A stretch of 64,000 nt of DNA from Luteimicrobium sp042670205 (GTDB lineage Bacteria > Actinomycetota > Actinomycetes > Actinomycetales > Cellulomonadaceae), in contig NZ_JBHUWD010000003.1 of assembly GCF_042670205.1 (NCBI RefSeq), forward strand, positions 1 through 64,000, written 5' to 3'. Numbering within the stretch: the stretch's first letter is position 1; the number at the start of each line of letters is the position of its first letter. The notes under the pieces were generated by a model, which did no database searches, had not been told where the DNA came from, and saw only the letters and a program-made list of their open reading frames with translations. Position numbers and translations under genes: made by a program. Positions 9,190 to 16,187 of this stretch are shown here, piece after piece.

Positions 9190-10837
9190 GGGTCTCCTCC
9201 TCGGTGCGCGCGGCCGGCCCGGGGGTGCCGGGCTGCTCGGGCTCCGTCAGGTCGGGCTCGGGGGGTGCCTCCGCGAGCGTGGTCATGAGGGTGTCCTGCG
9301 TGACGTCCTGCCCGGTCAGCTCGCCGACGACGCGGCCGTCCTTGAGCACGACGACACGGTCCGAGCCCTCGATCAGCTCGTCCAGCTCGGAGGAGATGAG
9401 CAGGACGCCGAGGCCCTGCTCGGCCAGCTCGTTGATGACGCCCTGGACCTCGGCCTTCGCACCGACGTCGATGCCGCGCGTCGGCTCGTCGAGCAGGAGC
9501 GCCTTGGGGTCGAGGCACAGGCAGCGGGCCAGCAGGACCTTCTGCTGGTTCCCGCCCGACAGCTCCGAGACCCGCTGGTCCGGGCTCGACGCCTTGATGC
9601 GCAGGCGCTTCATGAAGTAGTCGACGATCTCGTCCTGCTTGGACCTGTCCACCAGGCCCCCGCGCGTGATCCGCGGCAGCGCGGCGAGCACGATGTTCTC
9701 CCGCACCGACAGGCTGGGCACGATGCCCTCGAGCTTGCGGTCCTCGGGCAGCATGACGACGCCGGCCCGGATCGACGCGGCGACCGTGCGCCGGGTGGAG
9801 CGTCCGCCGACCTCGACGGTGCCGCCGTCGAGCGGGAGGGCGCCCATGATCGCCTTGGCGGTCTCGCTGCGCCCCGATCCGAGCAGCCCGCCGAGCCCCA
9901 CGACCTCGCCGGGGCGGACGTCGACGGACACGCCGTCGAGCTGGTGGCGGCGCTGGAGGTCGCGCGCGGACACCACGGGCGGCCCCGTGACCTCGTGGGC
10001 CTCGTCCGCGAACCCGGTCGTGCCGTGCTTGCGCACGTCGCCGATCTCGCGGCCCAGCATGAGCGAGACCAGGGTGATCCGGTCGACGGCGGCCATGTCG
10101 TCCACACGGACGACGGCGCCGTCCCGCATCACGGTGACGCGGTCGCAGATCTGGTACAGCTCGTCGAGCCGGTGGCTCACGTAGACGATCGCGATGCCCT
10201 GGTCGCGCAGGCGCCGGATGACCCCGAACAGCGTCTCGACCTCGCGCGCCTCGAGCGACGACGTCGGCTCGTCCATGATCACGACCCGCGCGTCGATCTG
10301 CACCGCGCGCGCGATCGCGACCATCTGCTGGGCGCCGAGCCCGAGCGAGCGCAGTGGGCGCGCCGGGTTCACGTCGACGCCGTAGTCGCGCAGGATCTCG
10401 CGGGCCTCGCGCTTCATGCGCGCCGAGTCGATCAGCCCGTACCGCCGCGGCTCGCGCCCGAGGAACAGGTTGCGCGCGACGCTCATCATCGGGACGAGGT
10501 TGACCTCCTGGTAGATCGTGGAGATCCCGGCCTCCTGCGCCGCGAGCGGGCTCGCGAACGCGACCTGCTCGCCGCGCAGCCGCACCTCGCCCTCGTCGGG
10601 CTCGTAGACGCCGGTCATGACCTTGATCAGTGTCGACTTCCCGGCGCCGTTCTCGCCGATCAGCGCGTGCACCTCCCCCGGGCGCACCGCGAAGTCGATG
10701 TCGCGCAGGGCGTGGACGCCCGTGAACGACTTGTGCACCCCGGTGACCTCGAGCACGGGGGTCGGGGCGGCGGATCCGCCTGGTGGCGCGGCGGTCGGCT
10801 CTGCAGCCACCGGCTGCGCGCCCTGTCCTTGAACCAT
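9182..10837 (-). CDS. Sugar ABC transporter ATPase, two cassettes (YtfR/RbsA type)
   Basis: This 551-residue protein has two fused nucleotide-binding cassettes. The N-terminal one has a full Walker A (GENGAGKST), a signature region LGLGAQQM and Walker B VVIMDEPTSSL. The C-terminal one has a degenerate Walker A (LGSGRSE), an LSGGNQQK signature and LLLDEPTRGIDVG. This pattern is typical of the CUT2 family (RbsA, XylG, MglA, YtfR), where the second site is weakened. It energises the two downstream permeases. Only a weak AGAGAGG-like ribosome site lies before the ATG, and a 148-bp gap with a strong hairpin separates it from the binding-protein gene. Confidence 0.93.
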   Translation of the reverse strand: MVQGQGAQPVAAEPTAAPPGGSAAPTPVLEVTGVHKSFTGVHALRDIDFAVRPGEVHALIGENGAGKSTLIKVMTGVYEPDEGEVRLRGEQVAFASPLAAQEAGISTIYQEVNLVPMMSVARNLFLGREPRRYGLIDSARMKREAREILRDYGVDVNPARPLRSLGLGAQQMVAIARAVQIDARVVIMDEPTSSLEAREVETLFGVIRRLRDQGIAIVYVSHRLDELYQICDRVTVMRDGAVVRVDDMAAVDRITLVSLMLGREIGDVRKHGTTGFADEAHEVTGPPVVSARDLQRRHQLDGVSVDVRPGEVVGLGGLLGSGRSETAKAIMGALPLDGGTVEVGGRSTRRTVAASIRAGVVMLPEDRKLEGIVPSLSVRENIVLAALPRITRGGLVDRSKQDEIVDYFMKRLRIKASSPDQRVSELSGGNQQKVLLARCLCLDPKALLLDEPTRGIDVGAKAEVQGVINELAEQGLGVLLISSELDELIEGSDRVVVLKDGRVVGELTGQDVTQDTLMTTLAEAPPEPDLTEPEQPGTPGPAARTEEETHD

Positions 10838-10896
10838 CGGTGAAGGGCCTCTCTAGCTTCGCGGTACGTCGTCGTCCACGGAAGTCCGGTGCCGGC

Positions 10897-10928
10897 CGGC
10901 CGCGCGGGTCCCCTCACCCGCGCGGCCG
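10897..10928 (-). terminator. Hairpin between binding protein and ATPase genes
   Basis: A perfect 13-bp stem (10897-10909 with 10916-10928) closes a 6-nt loop about 57 bases past the binding-protein stop codon, with no T tract. In sugar ABC operons such hairpins protect the upstream mRNA and let the binding protein outnumber the membrane components. Confidence 0.65.
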
Positions 10929-10985
10929 ACCGCGCCTCGTCCTGGGCTGGCGCCTGAGGTTGCGCGGGCGGGCCCGCGCGACCTC

Positions 10986-12089
10986 TTAGTAGACGTCGCC
11001 GTTGTCCAGCGCGTCCTGGGCGTTGTCCTTCGTGAAGTGGTGGTCCGCGATAATCACGTTCGTCGGCGTGCCCTTGTCGCCGTAGAAGTCCGTGAGCGCC
11101 TGGAACGCGAGCGGGCCGAAGCGCGGGTTGGTCTCGACGTCGGAGAACATCACCCCGGCGGCGACGTTCTTGACCGCGTCCTCGGTGCCGTCGATGCCGA
11201 TCACCTGGATGTCCTTGCCGGGGGTCTTCCCGGCGGCCTTGATCGCCTGGATCGCGCCGAGCGCCATCGTGTCGTTCTCGGCGTAGACACCCTTGATGTC
11301 CGGGTTGGACTGGAGGATCTGCTCCATGACCTTCTGGCCGGTCGCCTGGTCGAAGTTCGCGGTCTGCGAGGCGACGACCTTGAGGTTCGGCGACGACGCC
11401 GCGATCTCCTTGGTGAAGCCGTCCGTGCGAGCCTGGGCGACGTTGTTGCCCGAGGTGCCCTGGAGGATCGCAATGTTGCCGCCGTCGGGCAGGGCCTTGG
11501 CCATGTCCTGGGCAGCGATCTTGGCCTGGCCCGCGAAGTCGGAGCCGATGAACCCGATGAAGTCGCTGCAGGCCGAGCCGTTGACCGTGCGGTCGATCGT
11601 GAGGATCGGGATCTTCTTCGCCTTGGCCTGCGCGAACGCGGGAGCCAGGCCGTCCGAGTTCTCCGGGGCGACGATGAGGACCTTCGCGCCCTGCGCGATC
11701 ATGTCCTGGATGTCGGTGTTCTGCTGCTGGACGTTCGCGTTGGCGTTGCGCTGGATGAGCTTGATGCCCCGCGCCTTGGCCTCGTCCGTGATCGACTGCG
11801 TCTCCGTCGCGCGGAACGGGTTGCTCGTCGACTCGGACTGCGAGAACCCGACCGTGACGCCCTTGAGGTCGATCTTGTCCGCGCCGTAGGTCGTGTAGGT
11901 GCAGTCGTCGCCGGACGAGCCGGTCGACTGGACCTGCTGCGCGGCGCCCGTGTTCGCCGCGCCGCCGGTGGACGTGCTGCCGCCCCCGTTGTCGTCGGCG
12001 CTCTTGGAGCATCCGGTGAGCGCGAGGGCGAGCGCCGTTCCTGCGACCACGACGACGGACGCGGTCCGCCGCTTGGAGGTGAGAGCCAT
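10986..12089 (-). CDS. Sugar-binding lipoprotein, YtfQ-like
   Basis: The 367-residue product begins with basic residues, a hydrophobic stretch and the lipobox LALTGC, so it should be a membrane-anchored substrate-binding protein. After a Gly/Ser/Thr-rich linker the periplasmic-binding fold follows the YtfQ pattern: GFSQSES and RATETQSI near the start, LTIDRTV in the middle, a later GIDGTEDA segment. YtfQ of E. coli binds furanose forms of galactose and arabinose, which is the basis for a furanose guess; ribose or xylose binders are relatives. Two Cys after the linker could form a disulphide. I chose the second of two tandem ATG codons because AAAGGAGA is 5 nt before it. Confidence 0.88.
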   Translation of the reverse strand: MALTSKRRTASVVVVAGTALALALTGCSKSADDNGGGSTSTGGAANTGAAQQVQSTGSSGDDCTYTTYGADKIDLKGVTVGFSQSESTSNPFRATETQSITDEAKARGIKLIQRNANANVQQQNTDIQDMIAQGAKVLIVAPENSDGLAPAFAQAKAKKIPILTIDRTVNGSACSDFIGFIGSDFAGQAKIAAQDMAKALPDGGNIAILQGTSGNNVAQARTDGFTKEIAASSPNLKVVASQTANFDQATGQKVMEQILQSNPDIKGVYAENDTMALGAIQAIKAAGKTPGKDIQVIGIDGTEDAVKNVAAGVMFSDVETNPRFGPLAFQALTDFYGDKGTPTNVIIADHHFTKDNAQDALDNGDVY

Positions 12090-12160
12090 CATGTCTCCTT
12101 TGATCTCGATGGTTCGCGCGACTTCGCGCTGAGGTGGTGCGACCTCCACATTGAACACCT

Positions 12161-12225
12161 ATCGATCAGAACTAGGCAACGGTCGATCACCAACGCGACA
12201 GCCTCGTGACCAAAATGTGATCGAT
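12161..12225. promoter_or_regulatory. Predicted DeoR operators before the transporter operon
   Basis: Three copies of the core ATCGATCA/TGATCGAT occur upstream of the binding-protein gene: 12161-12168, 12183-12190 (TCGATCAC) and 12216-12225 (TGTGATCGAT). The same core forms a perfect inverted repeat before the DeoR gene next door. This suggests the regulator represses the transporter operon. The sites lie between the two genes and would cover its promoter region. Confidence 0.6.
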
Positions 12226-12233
12226 ACTCGGGG

Positions 12234-13046
12234 TCAGTCGGCGTCGTCGAGGGGTGCGACATGCACGGAGACGCGCAGCGGGCGGAGCTGCGCGAGGAGC
12301 TCCGGATCCGCTCGCGCGTCCGTGACCAGGTGCGTGATCGCCTCGACGGGCACCGTCTGCATCATCGTGTCGACGCCGAGCTTGGTGTGGTCGGCCAGGA
12401 CCACGACCTCCTGCGCTGCCGCCACGATCGCGCGGTCGATGCTCGCGGACTGCGCGTTCGGCGTCGAGAGGCCCCGCGAGACCGTGAAGCCGTTCCCGGA
12501 CAGGAACGCACGGCGCACCCGGATCCCCTGGAGCGAGGCCTCGGCCGAGCTCCCCACCAGGGCGAACGTGGGGCCGCGCAGCGTGCCGCCCGTCATCACG
12601 ATCTCGACCGACGAGCGGGCCAGCTCCTCCGCGACGAGCACCGAGTTCGTCACGACCGTGAGGTCCTGGAACCGCCCCAGCACGCGCGCGAGCTCGCGGG
12701 TCGTCGTCCCGGCACCCAGCACGACCGCGTCACCCTCGGATACGAGGTCGGCCGCCACGGCCGCGATCGCTGCCTTCTCGGCCGCCGCGACCTGGCTCTT
12801 CTGCTGGTACGTCTGCTCGTGGGTGAGGCCACCGGGCCAGGCGGCGCCGCCCCGTCGACGGTCGATGACGCCCTCCTGCTCGAGCATCCGCACGTCCCGG
12901 CGGATCGTCACCTCGGACGCGTCGACCGCGGAGGCGAGCTCCCGCAGGGACGCCAGCCCTCGGCTCCGGACCTGCTCGACGATCGCCTGCCGACGTTCGA
13001 ATGCGTGCACGCCTGATCCCCGTTCCACTCGCCGGCGACGCTCCAT
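12234..13046 (-). CDS. DeoR/GlpR-family sugar-responsive repressor
   Basis: A 270-residue transcription factor. The N-terminal helix-turn-helix (about 25-70, with SLRELASAVDASEVTIRRDV) is followed by the DeoRC sensor domain (about 85-250), including GAGTTTRELARVL, the phosphosugar-binding type seen in GlpR, FruR and AgaR. It is the first gene of the sugar locus on the minus strand and almost certainly controls it. The ATG at 13046 follows GAGG; a GTG at 13010 would give the usual family N-terminus (VHAFERRQAI) and is an equally good alternative. Longer in-frame readings run into the tandem repeat upstream and are not used. Confidence 0.88.
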   Translation of the reverse strand: MERRRRVERGSGVHAFERRQAIVEQVRSRGLASLRELASAVDASEVTIRRDVRMLEQEGVIDRRRGGAAWPGGLTHEQTYQQKSQVAAAEKAAIAAVAADLVSEGDAVVLGAGTTTRELARVLGRFQDLTVVTNSVLVAEELARSSVEIVMTGGTLRGPTFALVGSSAEASLQGIRVRRAFLSGNGFTVSRGLSTPNAQSASIDRAIVAAAQEVVVLADHTKLGVDTMMQTVPVEAITHLVTDARADPELLAQLRPLRVSVHVAPLDDAD

Positions 13047-13075
13047 CGCCTCGTCGCGACCACGGTACGCGATCT

Positions 13076-13092
13076 TGATCGATTGTCGATCA
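13076..13092. promoter_or_regulatory. Predicted autoregulatory DeoR operator
   Basis: TGATCGA-TTG-TCGATCA is a perfect 7-bp inverted repeat with a 3-bp spacer, placed 30 bases before the DeoR start. The same core recurs three times upstream of the transporter genes. Confidence 0.65.
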
Positions 13093-13135
13093 CAACGGAG
13101 CGAACGTGACCGAACCGTGCTCGGACCGGGATGTC

Positions 13136-13240
13136 GCGCTCGCCGAGGGTGACGCCGCGTTCGCCGACGGTGACGCTGCGTTCGCCGACGGTGACGCTGG
13201 GTTCGCCGAGGGTGACGCTGGGTTCGCCGAGGGTGACGTG
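13136..13240. repeat. Five 21-bp tandem repeats (island A, left flank)
   Basis: Five consecutive units of 21 bp occupy 13136-13156, 13157-13177, 13178-13198, 13199-13219 and 13220-13240, all carrying TCGCCGASGGTGACGC. The period of seven codons keeps frames open, which makes false reading frames here. Related units in the same orientation lie at 47909-47944 and 60653-60686, and in the opposite orientation on the right side of each island. The gap 13047-13674 (628 bp) contains this array, a 28-bp-arm palindrome and a 117-nt core, and no gene that I can support. Confidence 0.9.
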
Positions 13241-13362
13241 TGGGCCGGTGGCGCCGAGCCTCCGGATCGTATGGGGTTCTTCGGCTCCGGCAACAGATTC
13301 CGGAGAGCCGAGCGCACGGCCTCACGCGCGGCGCCGAGCATGCGAGCATCCCCATGCTCGGT

Positions 13363-13451
13363 CGGCCCCGTCATCTCGTGAGTGCGTACTCTTTGCGCGA
13401 CTCGCCGGGTGTGTCGCACAAAAAGTACGCACTCACGAGATGACGGGGCCG
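13363..13451. repeat. Palindrome with perfect 28-bp arms
   Basis: Arms 13363-13390 and 13424-13451 are exact reverse complements with a 33-nt loop. Most of the loop also pairs imperfectly (TTTGCGCGAC against GTCGCACAAA). Outside the arms, GAGCATGCGA (13337) and TCGCATGCTC (13470) pair as well. It could be a bidirectional terminator, a protein-binding palindrome or a remnant of a small mobile element. Confidence 0.85.
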
Positions 13452-13503
13452 GGCGCGGGCGGGGCTGATCGCATGCTCGACGCGCAGGCGGGCGGGCGAG
13501 ACC

Positions 13504-13620
13504 ACGGCCGAGCGGGCGGGTGCGGGGAGGTGGTGAAGGGCGTAAGGGAGTGCGCACGGCCCCTAGGGCCGAAGCACGACAGCCCGAACCAGCTCGCCGC
13601 ACCCGCCCGCGAACCCGACC
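13504..13620. repeat. 117-nt dispersed structured repeat, copy A
   Basis: This 117-nt segment matches 60861-60977 with about six differences (about 95 % identity). The ends form a 13-bp stem (13513-13525 with 13597-13609), and an inner hairpin CGGCCC-CTA-GGGCCG lies near 13557-13571. A C-G pair in the outer stem here is a T-A pair in the other copy, so pairing is maintained. A 32-nt fragment, in reverse orientation, occurs at 47943-47974. A single opposite-oriented tandem unit lies just right at 13651-13665. Confidence 0.88.
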
Positions 13621-13674
13621 CCGCGGGCGCCACACCCGACGAACACCCGCGCCGCACTCGGCGAGACGGGCCCG

Positions 13675-16122
13675 TCAGACGTACCGACGGCGCTGCAACC
13701 AGCGCAGGACGAACCACCCCGTGAGCACCGGCAGCCAGCAGGTGAGGAACCGGTAGAAGAACGCCGTGGGCACCGCGACCTCGGATGGCACGCCGAACGC
13801 CGCGAGTCCACCGATGAGCGCGGCCTCGACGGCCCCGACCCCGCCGGGCGTGGGCGCTGCGGTCGCGAGGGTCGCGCCGACCATCGTCACGAACGCGGCG
13901 GCCACGAACTCGCTGCCGCCGCCGAACGCGAGCAGGCACGCCCACAGGGCTGCCGCGGACGCGAGCGTCACGCCGCAGGACCCGACCACGGCGAGGGCGA
14001 GCCGGGCGGGTCGCCGCGCGAGCGACCCGAGCTCGGCGACGACCTCGCGCAGCCGCAGCCGCGCCTGGGTGAGCACGGTGCGGCGCAGGCGCGGCACGGA
14101 GAGCACGACGCCGACGGCGGCGAGCAGCAGCGCGATCACGAGCAGGACCAAGGACTTCCCGGGCACGAGGTGCGAGAGGTCGAGGGTCTTGCCGGCGATC
14201 ACGGCGAGGATCGCGAGCAGGCCGACGTGGGTCACGACCTGGACGACGCTCTGCAGCGCGATCACGCCGGACGCGGCGGCGATGGGCAAGCCGCCGGTCT
14301 GGGTGAGGTACCGGGCGTTGAGGGCCAGGGATCCGACGCTCGCCGGGGTGGAGGTCCCGACGAACGACGTCGCGACCTGGACGGCGACGGTCCGGCCGCC
14401 GGGGAGCTGCGCCGTCGTGCAGGAGCGTAGGGACAGCGCCGCCGCGACAGGGCCCAGGGCTGCGATGACCAGGGCGAGGACCGCCCATACGGGGTCGGCC
14501 GTGCGGACGGCGTCGACGGTGCGCGGGAGCTGCCCGATCAGCGGGAGCGCGACGTACGTGAGGCCGACGAGCAGGACGAGCTGCACGAGCTGGCGGCGGC
14601 TGAAGCGCGAGAGCTGGTAGGTCTGCACCGCCTGGACGTCGCACTGCCGCTCGACCTCGAGGCGGACGTCCTCGATGAGGGCGTCGCGCGCGTGCCGCGG
14701 TCCGCGGGCCTCGCGCGGCACGACGACGGGCCCGAGCCCGCGCGCTCCCCGCACCACGAGGTCGGGGCCGAGCCGGGCGACGGCGGTCCGGACGGCAGCC
14801 TCCGCCCCGGCGACGAGCGCCGCCGTGTAGAGCCCTTGGGCGAGGTCGAGGTCGAGCTGGACGTCGGGCGCGGCGATCTGGCCGGAGCGGAAGTCGGAGA
14901 GGACGAGGCGCCCGTCGTCGCGCACGGCGAGGGCCGCGGGGCGGACGGCGCGGTGCGCGACGCGCGCGCGCCGCAGCGTGGCGAGGTCGTCCCAGAGCTG
15001 GTCGAGGAGCTCCTCGGCGTCGGGTGCCGTCACGACCGCCCCGGCGGGGGCTTCCGCAGCCGGCGCCGCGACGGTCTTCCGGTGCCGTCGACGCGCGGTG
15101 GTGTCCGGGAACAGCGTCGTCAGCGGCGTGCCGACGGGCTCGGTCGTCCCGAGCATCATCCAGGCGCTCGTGGGCTGCCCGACGAGCATGCGGCCCGGCG
15201 TGACGACGCCCGCGCGCTCGGCCGCGAGCGACACGAGGGCCTCGTGCTCGACGGCGCGGCGCAGCGACGGGAACGGCGCGGCGTCGCCGGGGCGCCGGAG
15301 CGTGAGGAGGCGGCGGAGGCGGGCGAGGGCGTCGGCGGTCCGGTCGTCGTCGCTCAGCACCTCGAGGCGGAGCCGGTGCGCGGTCCCGGTGCCGCTCCAG
15401 TCGTCGCGGGCGAGCTCGAGGTGCGCGACGAACGGTCCGCGGGCGGGCGGGTCGAGGCGCACCCGCTCGACCTCGAGGCCGCGGCTCGCGAGCTCGGCGA
15501 GGACCGCCTCGAGCGGCAGCAGGCACGACGGCGACCGCACGGCGAGGAGCACCACCGCACCCACGAGGTTGCCGATCGCCAGCGTGACGAGCAGCGAGGC
15601 GAGCTCGGTGCCGCCTGCGATGAGCAGCACCGGGACGTAGAGCACGAGCAGCGTGGGGCACGCCCAGCGCCAGCGCCGCGGCAGCCACGGGCGCGCGACG
15701 CTGAGGGCGCCCGCGGCCGCGGCGACGAGGCGCGGGTCGAGCACGATCCCCACGGCCGTCCGGGCCGCGGTCTCGTCGACGACCACGAGCCCCGCGACCA
15801 CGCACACGGCCGCCACCCCTGCGGCGAGCACCGCGGCGAGCGCCGCGCTCAGCGCCCCGAGCCACTGCCGCCGGACGAGGACGCCCACGAGCAGCACGAG
15901 CACCGCGATCCCGGCGATGCCCGCGAACGTCGCGCGGACGGCGTCGAGCACGGGGACGGGCATCCGGCCGAGGAGCTCCGACAGGTCGCTGACGGACAGC
16001 TCCCACGTGGTGCGGCCCAGCATCCGGACCGCGATCGCGACCGCCAGCCAGAAGCACGCGGCGACGATGCGCGTCTGGTCGTGCGTGCGGTAGCGGCGAG
16101 GCCGGAGGAGCGTGCCCTCCAC
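13675..16122 (-). CDS. Membrane protein: pseudokinase domain fused to LPG-synthase-type flippase
   Basis: An 815-residue protein. The N-terminal part has several transmembrane helices (about 20-180). A cytoplasmic protein-kinase-like domain follows (about 190-500); its catalytic motif reads HRAVRPA instead of HRDxxxxN, while VLSDF resembles the DFG region, so phosphotransfer is unlikely. The C-terminal third (about 510-800) holds about eight helices of the lysylphosphatidylglycerol synthase TM / AglD-like flippase family (PF03706-type). No aminoacyl-transferase domain is present, so it does not make lysyl-PG itself; lipid or glycolipid translocation is more likely. Start is a GTG without a clear ribosome site, 65 bp after the RAMA-domain gene. 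Function is unassigned. Confidence 0.75.
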   Translation of the reverse strand: MEGTLLRPRRYRTHDQTRIVAACFWLAVAIAVRMLGRTTWELSVSDLSELLGRMPVPVLDAVRATFAGIAGIAVLVLLVGVLVRRQWLGALSAALAAVLAAGVAAVCVVAGLVVVDETAARTAVGIVLDPRLVAAAAGALSVARPWLPRRWRWACPTLLVLYVPVLLIAGGTELASLLVTLAIGNLVGAVVLLAVRSPSCLLPLEAVLAELASRGLEVERVRLDPPARGPFVAHLELARDDWSGTGTAHRLRLEVLSDDDRTADALARLRRLLTLRRPGDAAPFPSLRRAVEHEALVSLAAERAGVVTPGRMLVGQPTSAWMMLGTTEPVGTPLTTLFPDTTARRRHRKTVAAPAAEAPAGAVVTAPDAEELLDQLWDDLATLRRARVAHRAVRPAALAVRDDGRLVLSDFRSGQIAAPDVQLDLDLAQGLYTAALVAGAEAAVRTAVARLGPDLVVRGARGLGPVVVPREARGPRHARDALIEDVRLEVERQCDVQAVQTYQLSRFSRRQLVQLVLLVGLTYVALPLIGQLPRTVDAVRTADPVWAVLALVIAALGPVAAALSLRSCTTAQLPGGRTVAVQVATSFVGTSTPASVGSLALNARYLTQTGGLPIAAASGVIALQSVVQVVTHVGLLAILAVIAGKTLDLSHLVPGKSLVLLVIALLLAAVGVVLSVPRLRRTVLTQARLRLREVVAELGSLARRPARLALAVVGSCGVTLASAAALWACLLAFGGGSEFVAAAFVTMVGATLATAAPTPGGVGAVEAALIGGLAAFGVPSEVAVPTAFFYRFLTCWLPVLTGWFVLRWLQRRRYV

Positions 16123-16187
16123 CGCCGGCGCGGGCTCGCGTCGGTCGGGGTCGGGCGGGGTGGGGGTCGAGATCGGTGCTCCGCGGC

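Noticed and set aside
13090..13635. Reading frame encoding a heptapeptide repeat protein (SPSANPA-type)
   Set aside because: It is produced by the 21-bp period of the repeat array, has no ribosome site or family, and related islands have a 22-bp period that would break the frame.
13675..16122. Lysylphosphatidylglycerol synthase
   Set aside because: The catalytic aminoacyl-transferase domain is missing; only the transmembrane flippase-like part is shared.
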